A stretch of DNA of 64,000 nucleotides. Source: CAVYXZ01 sp965223835 (lineage in GTDB: Bacteria > Chloroflexota > Anaerolineae > Aggregatilineales > Phototrophicaceae). The notes under the pieces were generated by a model that worked only from the letters and a program-made list of their open reading frames with translations, did not search any database and was not told the DNA's origin. Of the stretch, positions 35,334 through 44,243 are shown piece after piece (position 1 is the stretch's first letter; each line of letters starts with the position of its first letter). The stretch lies in NCBI GenBank assembly GCA_965223835.1, contig CBDCXQ010000001.1, positions 4,588,001 to 4,652,000 of the forward strand, given 5' to 3'. Made by a program: the position numbers and the translations under genes.

Positions 35334-35855
35334 ATGAACACGCAACGAAACATCATCTGCCCCCACTGCCAGCGTTCAAACCGCCCGGGTGAACTGCTAT
35401 GCGCAAACTGTCACCGCCCGTTGTCAAGCCGTCTGGAACAATATACGCGCACGCTGGAAGTTGATCCGACCGAAATGACGCCCGTTGCCGCAACCGGCAC
35501 AACCCACATTGACCCTCAAGATCCGATTATTTTCCACATCGAAGGAATGCTCTTGCCGCTGAAACTGCAACCGAGTGAACAAACCGTAATTGGACGCTTG
35601 AATCCGCGTAATCCCCGGCGGCCTGACCTGGACATGACACCGTTTGGCGGTTTTGAAAAAGGCGTTTCGAACACCCATGCGGTATTGATACGCCAGGAAC
35701 ATGAAGCCATGATCTCCGACCTGGGCAGCACGAATGGGACGTTTGTCAATGGGAAGCGCTTAGAACCCCACACGCGGCATGTTTTGCACAGCGGTGATGA
35801 GCTGCGGCTGGGCAAAATGATGATTAGAGTTCACTTCGGCGCAGCCACCGTCTAA
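35334..35855 (+). CDS. Zinc-ribbon plus FHA domain protein (B)
   Basis: ATG 35334 starts the match to paralog A; a longer frame from 35235 only translates the leader. The 173-residue product has CPHC/CANC zinc ligands and an FHA domain (TVIGRLNPRNPRRPDL, VSNTHAVLI, DLGSTNGTFVNGKRL). The GSTNGT core is closer to the canonical FHA sequence than in paralog A. Its 3' end overlaps the convergent membrane protein gene by 32 bp. Confidence 0.88.
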   Translation: MNTQRNIICPHCQRSNRPGELLCANCHRPLSSRLEQYTRTLEVDPTEMTPVAATGTTHIDPQDPIIFHIEGMLLPLKLQPSEQTVIGRLNPRNPRRPDLDMTPFGGFEKGVSNTHAVLIRQEHEAMISDLGSTNGTFVNGKRLEPHTRHVLHSGDELRLGKMMIRVHFGAATV

Positions 35856-36315
35856 GCAATTGCTGGTTCCCAGAAGCTTGCCATCGCAACCACCCGCAAC
35901 AGGCCAGCGCCAGAGTCAAGCCGGGAATGATCGAGCGATAGTAGCCACGATAAGTCGGGTCATAGGCGACTGGCGGATGCGGGAAAAGCGCATTATTCAC
36001 GAGCGCTGCGACCATGAACACACCCATCACCAGCAACGCAAAGACGATATTCCCCACCGCGACCACCAGCAGTAGATGATGGGTTCGACGCGTGGTGAGG
36101 TAAATACTGGTGAGGGTGAGCAGGCTGGCAATGAGGAAGTTACCCGGTGGAAGTTCGAAGAAGTCGTTGAGGGTACGCTGCCAGGTGCCGATTTCAGGTC
36201 GGGTTATCGCCGTATCCCAGGGCACGAAGACAAACTCCGTCAGAATCCGCAAAATATAGAAAATCACGATCCACGACAATACCAACAGCAGCAGGCCGAT
36301 TATTTTGCGCATCAT
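35824..36315 (-). CDS. Integral membrane protein, four segments
   Basis: The 163-residue product has hydrophobic segments at about residues 5-28, 58-75, 83-105 and 128-145. No family is recognised. Its 3' end overlaps the FHA gene on the other strand. Confidence 0.7.
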   Translation of the reverse strand: MMRKIIGLLLLVLSWIVIFYILRILTEFVFVPWDTAITRPEIGTWQRTLNDFFELPPGNFLIASLLTLTSIYLTTRRTHHLLLVVAVGNIVFALLVMGVFMVAALVNNALFPHPPVAYDPTYRGYYRSIIPGLTLALACCGWLRWQASGNQQLLRRWLRRSEL

Positions 36316-36382
36316 TGCCTCCTACTGGGCATTATTCCACGTTTGTTGCCAGTGTCAATCAAGCGTGGGGCAAGCGTCGATT

Positions 36383-36841
36383 TTAGCCCTCAACGGCGGC
36401 AACTGCTTGCTTGATGCTGTTTTTGGGGCTGATCTTGATCTGTTCATCAGTCACCTTGCCCGTTTCGTCAATAACCCAATGCGAACGGATGACGCCCATA
36501 TATTGCTTGCCGTACATCGATTTTTCGCCCCATGCGCCCCAGGCTTCCAATATCTTATGTTCCGGGTCAGACAGCAGATCGTAAGGCAGGTTCTCTTTCG
36601 TTTGCCATTTTAACAATGCTTTTGGCTCATCCGGGCTGATCCCCAGCACGGTCGCGTTGCCAGCTTCAATCTGTGGAAAATTGTCGCGTAAGCCACAGGC
36701 CTGCGTCGTGCAGCCACTGGTCCCGGCTTTGGGATACGCGAACAAGATCACTTTCTTGCCCCGGTAATCGCTCAGTTTGACCATATCACCGTTCTGGTTG
36801 GGCAGTTCAAAATCGGGTGCCATTTCACCAATACCTGGCAT
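36383..36841 (-). CDS. bcp: Peroxiredoxin, BCP/PrxQ type
   Basis: The 152-residue protein reduces peroxides with thiols. It has APDFELPNQNG at the N-terminus, and the catalytic region GTSGCTTQACGLRDN with the peroxidatic Cys and a second Cys five residues later, typical of the 2-Cys BCP/PrxQ form. ATG 36841 follows GGAGG. It is 61 bp downstream of a DsbA-like gene on the same strand. Confidence 0.94.
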   Translation of the reverse strand: MPGIGEMAPDFELPNQNGDMVKLSDYRGKKVILFAYPKAGTSGCTTQACGLRDNFPQIEAGNATVLGISPDEPKALLKWQTKENLPYDLLSDPEHKILEAWGAWGEKSMYGKQYMGVIRSHWVIDETGKVTDEQIKISPKNSIKQAVAAVEG

Positions 36842-36902
36842 CTTCGTTCCTCCTGGTTTTATAGGCCAATATCGATAGACTAATTCAAATCATTCTGCTG
36901 GG

Positions 36903-37802
36903 CTAACTCAGGCTCTCACCTTCTTCCGGCACCGATTCGGCTTCGGGTGCGCTGCTGACATCCTCCGCCCCGTTCGCTTCGAGTTCTTCCTGGATGATCC
37001 CGGCGAACACCTGATAGGGTTGGGCACCGCTGACCGGGCGGCCATTGATAAAGAAGGCGGGTGTGCCGCGAATACCCAACGACTGCGCTTCACGATAATC
37101 ATCGACAATGGCCGTAGTATGCACCTCATCATCATCCGTTATACAAACCATGAAGGCCTCAACATCCAATTCCAGTTGGGCCGCAAAACGCTCAAAGACG
37201 CCGGGTTGCGACAGCATGGGCTGATTTTCAAACAGCAGATCATGGTACGCCCAGAACTGCCCCTGATCGCCAGCACAACGCGCCGCAACAGCAGCGGTCA
37301 AAGATGATTGTGCCAGAATGGGCATATCCCGGTAAACGAAACGAATCTGGTCGCCATAATTATCGAGCAATTGCGGCAGCGTCTCGGCGTGAAAACGGCG
37401 ACAAAAGCCACAGTTAAAATCGCTGAATTCGATGATCTCGACGACCGCATCTTCGGGTCCACGCGCAAAATTGTTGGCGGCGGTCACGTCAAACCGGCTA
37501 TTCGAATCTTCGAGGTCGGGTGGACGCTGGGCAGCGACGAGATCGGCAATCGTGTCCGCCTGGCTCGCCATCGCCTCGCCGATCGCATCATTCAGCCAAC
37601 TGCGGTTGGCCCGCTCGACGCGAAAGGCACCATAGGCTCCGATGACGATGCCCATCAACAGAAACAGGGTAGCAATAAAGATATAATTGAATGTCGTCCG
37701 GCGAATAACGATCACCGGGCTAAGCTCACCGCTGGCTGGCGGTGCGGTGTCAACGTCTTCTTTCGGGGGATCGGCAATATAGGCTTCCGATTCAACGGTC
37801 AC
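36903..37802 (-). CDS. Membrane-anchored DsbA-family thioredoxin-fold protein
   Basis: The GTG start at 37802 follows AAGGA. The 299-residue product has a membrane segment (about residues 40-60) and a thioredoxin-like domain with the redox motif FSDFNCGFCRRFH and cis-Pro GIRGTPAFFING. It resembles DsbA/DsbG-like proteins of Gram-positive and Chloroflexota members. It likely oxidises or isomerises disulfides outside the membrane. The bcp gene lies downstream. Confidence 0.92.
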   Translation of the reverse strand: MTVESEAYIADPPKEDVDTAPPASGELSPVIVIRRTTFNYIFIATLFLLMGIVIGAYGAFRVERANRSWLNDAIGEAMASQADTIADLVAAQRPPDLEDSNSRFDVTAANNFARGPEDAVVEIIEFSDFNCGFCRRFHAETLPQLLDNYGDQIRFVYRDMPILAQSSLTAAVAARCAGDQGQFWAYHDLLFENQPMLSQPGVFERFAAQLELDVEAFMVCITDDDEVHTTAIVDDYREAQSLGIRGTPAFFINGRPVSGAQPYQVFAGIIQEELEANGAEDVSSAPEAESVPEEGESLS

Positions 37803-38079
37803 AATGGGCGTCCTTGTTTCTGCTAAACAGTAACTCCATTAGAATACCACAACTTGATGGTCCCAAAACTAATCAACGAATGAGCAGATCAAGTGTCTGA
37901 AAACGGGAATTGATCCCCAAATAGTCCTGAACTTCCAACTTCGGATTTGTTGTTCGTTTAATATTCGTATAGGATTGAGTTATAGTAAGTCTTATCGCAA
38001 TTGCAGACTCGAATGTGGGGGTGCTTTTGTCTGCCCTGGTTTTTGAGTCGCTGTTTACATTAGCTTGGGGAGGTTGCCT

Positions 38080-39033
38080 TTGAATGACTGGTTAAATGGT
38101 CTTGTTATCAAAGACCAGAGTGGATTTTTCTGGGTGGAGGTGAACGAAGACAAAACATACATGTGTCGTTTACGTGGACGATTATTAGAAGCGGCCCAAT
38201 CATCGAATATTGCCACCATTGGTGATCGGGTACAGATTCAGGTGGTGGATGATGAAACTGGTATTATCGAGAACGTTGCCGAACGCACCAGCGTCCTTTC
38301 CCGCGCAGTACGTACCGAAGGTAATCGCGGCGCCGGCCAGCCCGAACGTGAACAAGTGATTATCGCCAATGCCGATCAGGCCCTGTTCGTGTTCGCTGCC
38401 GCCAGCCCAGCGCCAAATTTAAAGATGCTGGATCGCTTCCTGGTGACGGGCGAACGATCAGGCATCGAAGATCTCATCATTGTCGTAAATAAAATTGATC
38501 TGGAAGACCCAACCACGGTGCAGGGTCGCTTTGCTGCCTATGAACAAATGGGTTATCGCATCCTGTATACCTGTGCGCTGGAAAATATTGGCGTTGACGC
38601 ACTACGCGACGTGCTGGCGGAAAAAATCTCGGTTTTTACTGGGCCGTCGGGTGTCGGCAAGACCAGCCTGCTCAATGCCATTCAACCGGGGCTGGGCCGG
38701 GCCGTCAAAGCGGTCAGCCAAACCCGCGAGGAAGGCCTGCACACCACACGCGACAGTGTGTTGATCAAACTTGAGTCTATTGGCGGTTATCTGGCCGATA
38801 CACCCGGTATTCGCACCCTCAATCTGTGGGACATTGAACCCGAAGAATTGGATGCTTACTTTATCGACATTGCGAATTATGTAGAGCAGTGTCGCTTCGG
38901 CGACTGTGCCCACGAAACTGAACCAGGATGTGCGGTGCAGGCAGCACTCAAAAGTGGTGCGATTGCAGATCATCGTTACCGCAGCTATTTGCAACTGCGC
39001 ACGGAGTTAGAGGCAGCCTACGCTTATATCTGA
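38080..39033 (+). CDS. rsgA: Ribosome small-subunit-dependent GTPase
   Basis: TTG 38080 is the best start, with GGGGAGG six bases upstream; a frame from 38065 would place this site inside the gene. RsgA aids 30S maturation. The 317-residue protein has an OB-fold N-terminus and the permuted GTPase order: VVNKIDL (G4) before GPSGVGKTSLLN (G1) and DTPG (G3). The C-terminal zinc finger is CRFGDCAHETEPGCAV. Confidence 0.95.
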   Translation: MNDWLNGLVIKDQSGFFWVEVNEDKTYMCRLRGRLLEAAQSSNIATIGDRVQIQVVDDETGIIENVAERTSVLSRAVRTEGNRGAGQPEREQVIIANADQALFVFAAASPAPNLKMLDRFLVTGERSGIEDLIIVVNKIDLEDPTTVQGRFAAYEQMGYRILYTCALENIGVDALRDVLAEKISVFTGPSGVGKTSLLNAIQPGLGRAVKAVSQTREEGLHTTRDSVLIKLESIGGYLADTPGIRTLNLWDIEPEELDAYFIDIANYVEQCRFGDCAHETEPGCAVQAALKSGAIADHRYRSYLQLRTELEAAYAYI

Positions 39034-39171
39034 TTCAGTAACTGACCTTACGCACCTTGTGCTTGTAGGCAGTGGGTTTAAACCCACGTTAAATTCAGTT
39101 TATTTGTCAAGGCTGCTCAGGCGAATTGCAGGTTGAGCGGCCTTTTTCTACGGTCACAGTCAATGCGCTTA
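39034..39171. repeat. Dispersed repeat with a 16-bp palindrome
   Basis: Bases 39040-39071 (GTAACTG, TTACGCACCTTG, GCTTGTAGGCA) match 54166-54198. Next is the perfect palindrome GTGGGTTTAAACCCAC at 39072-39087. It sits between the convergent rsgA and pcm genes and may also end transcription. Confidence 0.55.
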
Positions 39172-39864
39172 TTAAACGGCTGCCTGGTCGTTGTCGGGTC
39201 GATAGGTCATGGAATCAAACCCATGACGGCCCAACAGGGGCACAAAACGTACCCGGTGCAAGGACTCATGATGCCAGGTATCAGCATAGCGGGTGCTGCG
39301 TTGCAGATGTTGGACACGCCGACTACCGACGGGAATCACGAGGCGGCCATGATTGGTGCTTAATTGGGTGCGCAGCGGCAGCGGCAGGCTGGGCGCAGCC
39401 GCGGTCACAATAATCGCATCAAAGGGGGCCATATCGGGCAGCCCCTGACTGCCATCGCCAACATGAATATCCACGTTGTTATAGCCTAATTTGCCCAGCA
39501 AACGCGCCGCCCGCCCTGCCAGTCGCGGGTGATATTCGAGACTATAAACCTGCCGGGCTAATTGACAAAGCACCGCCGTCTGGTAGCCTGAGCCAGTACC
39601 GATTTCCAGTACGGTTTCCTTACCCGTCAGTTTAAGCATCTGGGTCATTAACGCGACAATGTAAGGTTGTGAAATCGTCTGCTTTTCGCCGATGGGCAGC
39701 GCCTGGTCATGGTAGGCCAGATGTTGCTGGCTCTGGGGTACAAATTGATGTCGGGGCACCGCCCGCATTGCCGCCAGCACCCGTAAGTCTGTGATGCCCC
39801 TGATAGCTAAATGGGTTGCCACCATGCGACTGCGTTGAATTTCAAAGTTGGTGCCCGTATTCAT
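39172..39864 (-). CDS. pcm: Protein-L-isoaspartate O-methyltransferase
   Basis: The 230-residue protein methylates isoaspartyl residues for repair. It has RHQFVPQSQQHLAYHDQALPIG, the SAM motif VLEIGTGSGYQTAVL near residue 85, and VGDGSQGLPDMAPFDAIIVTAAAP. Start ATG 39864 lacks a strong ribosome-binding site. Confidence 0.94.
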   Translation of the reverse strand: MNTGTNFEIQRSRMVATHLAIRGITDLRVLAAMRAVPRHQFVPQSQQHLAYHDQALPIGEKQTISQPYIVALMTQMLKLTGKETVLEIGTGSGYQTAVLCQLARQVYSLEYHPRLAGRAARLLGKLGYNNVDIHVGDGSQGLPDMAPFDAIIVTAAAPSLPLPLRTQLSTNHGRLVIPVGSRRVQHLQRSTRYADTWHHESLHRVRFVPLLGRHGFDSMTYRPDNDQAAV

Positions 39865-40117
39865 AAGCGTGCCTGAAACCCTTTTTCAATATTATATAAA
39901 TTATACTATTACTGGCCTGTCAGGAACCTAAAAATTGATAATATCTTGAATAGCAATATAACACAATGTTAAAAGTTAACTATTATCTTTAGTATAACGG
40001 CATCCTGGTTCACAGGCAAGATCGTTACCACTCTATCCGTAATTTTAACCAAATTTGTTTCAAACTCCGCTGATTCGTGGCAAACTAACCGGGCATTCAG
40101 GACAGAAGGGGATGTTT

Positions 40118-41926
40118 ATGCGCCGCGAAAATCTATTCATCACCGGTCTACTGTTGTTATTGGTCAGCCTCGCGCTGCCCGGCCTGGCCCAGGAGCCGCC
40201 CGTTTTTGTGACGAACACCCCCGCGCCATTACCGGCGGTGATCACCACACCCGCTGCGCCCATCAATCGTTATGCACTACGGCAATGGCAGGCGGCTGAT
40301 TTACTGGATGTTTTGCAAAATCGCGTGCGCCAGCTAAAACCGGGCGCGACTGAACTTGAAAAAGCGATTCAGTTGACACAATACGAGCTGGCCCAACGCT
40401 TCCCGAACGCGTACGCCACCACCAGCGCCCAGGCCAGTCTACTCAATGGATTGCTGAACGCGCCGGTCGGTCGGGTGGATTTACGCCCGTTTGCCCGGCC
40501 CTATCTTGTCGCAATGCTGAATGAACGGGGGAGACTGGTCTCTTTTACGGTCAATAGTTTTCTGGTTGAGCCAATCGTGGTGAATCTGGACGGCAAAGAC
40601 CCACTGGACGCGGTGCTTCACGTGCAATATCCCGACCAGGCCCTGCCCCTGCGCTACGTTGATTATATCCCGGTCATCGGTCTGGCCGATGGTCGCTATG
40701 AGCTATTGGTCACTGATGATCTACCGGCGGCCCCATTCGGCGAGATCACGGACTTGCGGGTGCTGGGTGCGGCAGATTTTAACGGCGACAGTCTGGACGA
40801 ACTGGCGGTGGCGCTGACAACCGGCGACCTGAATCAGGAAATGCGCATTTTCGGCTGGCGCGGTGGCAATCTCGTCAATCTTGTTGAGCCAGGTACAACC
40901 CTTCAATTCGGTGAGATCAACAATGGCTTGCTGGATGAAGGGGATCTGACCGTGACGGTCTACCGGGAGGCATCCCCTGCATGGCAATGTCGCGAAACAC
41001 TATCAGTGACCTGGCGTTGGAACGCTAATTTCTATCGCCCGATGCCCGACCCTCAAGGTTACTTCTTCCAGAACACCGCCAACTGTCTGTTCTTTGGATC
41101 GGAACCCCTGTTCGCCCAGCCGATTCCCGATGCACTGACAACCCTCAATCAGATTATGGCGGTTACACCTTCGGATTCTGATTACAGTGCTCAACGCGCC
41201 GCGATGATGCAAGTAATGCTACGCTTACTGGACGGTGATATCGGTACGGCCTTAACGCAGGCTCTCCAACTGGAAAGCCAGGCCGAACCAGGTTCCTGGC
41301 TGGCAGAACAGACCGGTGCATTTATCGCTGCGCTGGACGAAACAAACGTCAAGCCGTTAACGGTATGTGCCACGCTGATCGAGGCCAGTGATTATGGCGC
41401 GTGTGATGTTGACGATGTTTTAGAACGCCTTTTTCAAGCACAACCGCTGACACGCACGGAGCCAATCGCCGACCAACTGGCAGAACTGGGGATCACCGTG
41501 TTGCATCAAGCGTCTATTTCTGAAGTTGGTAAGGTGGACCGCGAGGTTGTCCATTTTGAATTGGCCGGGGATCGTTGGTGGGCGTTTGCCCCGCTTGATG
41601 CCGAGTTCTATACGGCGGAGCGGGCCGCACCGTTGCCCCAGTTCGCGCCGGTCACGATGCCGGTGCCACTGCTGGTTGCGCCCTCCAGCATGTACGAGGC
41701 GTTACTGGTCAACAACGACCCGCGCATCATCCTGACTGCGCTGGATAACATGCGGCACGAGCAACCCCAGGCGGCAGTATCGCCAGAATTGCGCTATCTG
41801 GAAGCGTTGAGCCTGGACCTGCTTGCCAATCGGTCCCAGGCACGCGCGGCTTATTATGATCTCTGGCAGACTGCCCCACTGTCCATATGGGGACAATTAG
41901 CAGCGGACCATCTGGAACAGCGTTAA
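40118..41926 (+). CDS. Exported protein of unknown function
   Basis: ATG 40118 is favoured since AAGGGG lies six bases upstream, and it opens a signal peptide (MRRENLFITGLLLLLVSLALPGLAQ). The 602-residue product has a Pro/Thr-rich segment after the signal, one FG-GAP-like repeat (AADFNGDSLDELAVAL) near residue 225, and a C-terminal region that looks helical (RYLEALSLDLLANRSQARAAYYDLW), possibly one or two TPR units. No enzyme motif is visible. It is extracellular or membrane-associated. Confidence 0.72.
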   Translation: MRRENLFITGLLLLLVSLALPGLAQEPPVFVTNTPAPLPAVITTPAAPINRYALRQWQAADLLDVLQNRVRQLKPGATELEKAIQLTQYELAQRFPNAYATTSAQASLLNGLLNAPVGRVDLRPFARPYLVAMLNERGRLVSFTVNSFLVEPIVVNLDGKDPLDAVLHVQYPDQALPLRYVDYIPVIGLADGRYELLVTDDLPAAPFGEITDLRVLGAADFNGDSLDELAVALTTGDLNQEMRIFGWRGGNLVNLVEPGTTLQFGEINNGLLDEGDLTVTVYREASPAWQCRETLSVTWRWNANFYRPMPDPQGYFFQNTANCLFFGSEPLFAQPIPDALTTLNQIMAVTPSDSDYSAQRAAMMQVMLRLLDGDIGTALTQALQLESQAEPGSWLAEQTGAFIAALDETNVKPLTVCATLIEASDYGACDVDDVLERLFQAQPLTRTEPIADQLAELGITVLHQASISEVGKVDREVVHFELAGDRWWAFAPLDAEFYTAERAAPLPQFAPVTMPVPLLVAPSSMYEALLVNNDPRIILTALDNMRHEQPQAAVSPELRYLEALSLDLLANRSQARAAYYDLWQTAPLSIWGQLAADHLEQR

Positions 41927-41966
41927 AATATAGTGCGTTATTGGACATCGACTGGAAAAATAAACG

Positions 41967-42794
41967 ATGAAATTGGCAACTTTTACGTACCAGAATCGCC
42001 GACTAATGGGAGAAATCGTTGACGACGAAATTTACGCGCTATCGACCTCGGACACATTGAAAATGCACGAGGTCATCCGGCGAGGCATCACGCCGAGCCG
42101 CGTCAGCTTACGTTATCCGCTGGCAGATGTGCAACTGCACGCCCCGCTGCGCCCCGGCAAGATCGTCGCGATTGGTCGCAATTATGCCGAACACGCCGCC
42201 GAGACCGGCAATAAGCCACCGGAGCGCCCGCTGATTTTCTCGATCTTCCCCAGCGCCGTAATCGGCCCCGGTGAGGAAATCACCTGGAGCAAATCGTTAA
42301 CCGAAGAAGTCGATTGGGAAGTGGAATTGGCCGTTGTTATCGGTAAACGCGCGCGTCAGGTCAGCGAAGAAGACGCTCTCAATTATGTCTTCGGCTATAC
42401 CATCGGCAACGATGTCACCGCACGCGATTTGCAACACCGTATTGATGGGCAGTGGACACGTGGCAAGAGCCTCGATACTTTCTGTCCAATGGGGCCAGTG
42501 ATCGTAACCCGTCAGGAAATCGAAGATCCGCACAACCTCAATTTAAAGACCACCGTCAACGACGAGGTGATGCAGGACGGCAACACGAAAGATTTAATCT
42601 TCAACGTGCCCTATCTGATTAGTTATTGTTCACAGGCGTTCACCCTGGAACCGGGCGATGTCCTGATGACCGGTACGCCGTCGGGTGTGGGCGCGGGCCG
42701 CGACCCGAAAGTATTCCTCAAAGATGGCGATGTCGTCACCGTCAGCATCGAGGGCATCGGCGAGATTACCAATACGTGTAAAGTCGTGGAGTAA
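41967..42794 (+). CDS. Fumarylacetoacetate hydrolase-family enzyme
   Basis: The 275-residue product has KIVAIGRNYAEHAAE, the metal Glu pair in EVELAVVIGKRA, and GYTIGNDVTARDLQ with the third acidic ligand. These define the FAH fold for hydrolysis or decarboxylation of 2-oxo or dicarbonyl compounds, for example acylpyruvases or 2-hydroxyhepta-2,4-diene-1,7-dioate isomerases. Substrate is not predictable. It lies 40 bp downstream of the exported protein gene. Confidence 0.93.
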   Translation: MKLATFTYQNRRLMGEIVDDEIYALSTSDTLKMHEVIRRGITPSRVSLRYPLADVQLHAPLRPGKIVAIGRNYAEHAAETGNKPPERPLIFSIFPSAVIGPGEEITWSKSLTEEVDWEVELAVVIGKRARQVSEEDALNYVFGYTIGNDVTARDLQHRIDGQWTRGKSLDTFCPMGPVIVTRQEIEDPHNLNLKTTVNDEVMQDGNTKDLIFNVPYLISYCSQAFTLEPGDVLMTGTPSGVGAGRDPKVFLKDGDVVTVSIEGIGEITNTCKVVE

Positions 42795-42951
42795 GCCGCG
42801 GCCCACACGGGCAAAAAGTAAAGTCGCTCTGAGTGATAAGGGTTAAACGCAGTGTCGTCAATCTGGCGCGGCAGCTATCTTATGAGGTACCCAAGTCGGA
42901 ACAACTTTTGAACCATATCAACCAGCGCGGTGAGCTAGCAGCAACCACCGG

Positions 42952-44241
42952 TCAGGCGGCGGCTTCGACCTCGGGCGTGGCTTCTTCAGTGGCTTCTCCC
43001 GCTGGTTCCGCCAGCAGTCGACAGGTTCGCATCTGGTCAACATAGTCGTTGATTAGCAATTCATTCTCGCTCTGGAGCGCGATTTGATAGCCGGGCTGGA
43101 AGTACTGGGCGGCTGATGGACAACTCCCCAGCAGTACCTGTGCCCGCCCGGCCCACCAGAAATGGTAGGGGTTTTCCGACCCCAGATTCACAGTGGTCTG
43201 GAACGACTCCGCCGCCGCTGCATACTGCTCCGTGCGCACCTGTGCCCGGCCCAATACATAATGACAGTCGATGACGGTCGAATCAGCCTCAATACAACGT
43301 GTCAAATAATCGGCGGCCTGATCCGCATCGCCGATTTCACTGTTTAAGTACAGGTAACCGGTCCAATAGAGCGCGCGAATGTTATTGGGGTTGAGTTCAA
43401 TCACATCGGCCAATACCCCCAGCGCCGCCGTCGCATCTTCCCGGCTGTAGACAATGGCGAGATCGGTGCTGATGTAAGGCATGTTGGGTGCGATACTGTA
43501 GGCCGCTTCCAGGTCACGGGTGGCCGCATCAAAATCGAACTGGGTTTGCTGCACGATCAACGCCCGGTTGCGCAGGGCTTCGTAGCTGTTGGGGTCGGTT
43601 TCCAGCGCGCGATTAACCGTACTCAGCGCCCGGTCATATTGGGCCAGGTCAAAAAATGCCTCGGCCAGAAAGGCCTGTGCCCGTGCGGTTGACTGCGCAT
43701 CAGCCTCACCCGCCAGTTCAAGCGCCCGCTGGGCACTGGCAACGGCTTCGCCATAACGCCCGTTCCAATCCAGGGCCATCGCCCGAATCGCCCAACCATC
43801 AGGGTCATAGGGGTCAGCGGTAACGGCCCGTTCAGCAGCCTCCAGTGCCTCCTCCAGCCTGCCGTTCATAATCAGCCCCAGCGTCCACCGATAATGAATA
43901 TCGACACTGTTGGGGACGGCAGCCACAATATCGCCATAAATGTTGACCGCGTCTTCAATTGCACCCCGGTCCCAGGCGGCATTGGCGCTAGTGAGCCGAA
44001 TGATGGGATCTTGGGTGGGCAGCGGCGTTGGGGCCATCGCAGTCGCCAACCCTTCCTGGGCCTGATTCATCACGCCGCTCATGGCCTGCTCAACCTGCGG
44101 AATATAGGTTTCGCGATTGTTATAGAGTTGCACCCCGACAAAAACGACGACCGGCGTGAGCAACCACAGCCACAGCCAGCGAAACGAGATAATGCTGCGG
44201 CCTTGCCCGCGCTGGTAGCGCTTGGGTGTTTTCAGATACAT
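42952..44241 (-). CDS. Membrane-anchored TPR protein (A)
   Basis: The 429-residue product has a membrane segment (about residues 25-43) and then about ten TPR-like units, such as RALELAGEADAQSTARAQAFLAEAFFDLAQYDRAL and ADYLTRCIEADSTVIDCHYVLGRAQ. TPR arrays bind proteins. A short Glu/Ala tail closes the protein. It starts two bases after the stop of paralog B, so they are probably one operon. Confidence 0.86.
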   Translation of the reverse strand: MYLKTPKRYQRGQGRSIISFRWLWLWLLTPVVVFVGVQLYNNRETYIPQVEQAMSGVMNQAQEGLATAMAPTPLPTQDPIIRLTSANAAWDRGAIEDAVNIYGDIVAAVPNSVDIHYRWTLGLIMNGRLEEALEAAERAVTADPYDPDGWAIRAMALDWNGRYGEAVASAQRALELAGEADAQSTARAQAFLAEAFFDLAQYDRALSTVNRALETDPNSYEALRNRALIVQQTQFDFDAATRDLEAAYSIAPNMPYISTDLAIVYSREDATAALGVLADVIELNPNNIRALYWTGYLYLNSEIGDADQAADYLTRCIEADSTVIDCHYVLGRAQVRTEQYAAAAESFQTTVNLGSENPYHFWWAGRAQVLLGSCPSAAQYFQPGYQIALQSENELLINDYVDQMRTCRLLAEPAGEATEEATPEVEAAA

Positions 44242-44243
44242 GG

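Noticed and set aside
37860..38079. Possible riboswitch before rsgA
   Set aside because: The leader has GC-rich patches, but I found no known aptamer core and no terminator-antiterminator pair.
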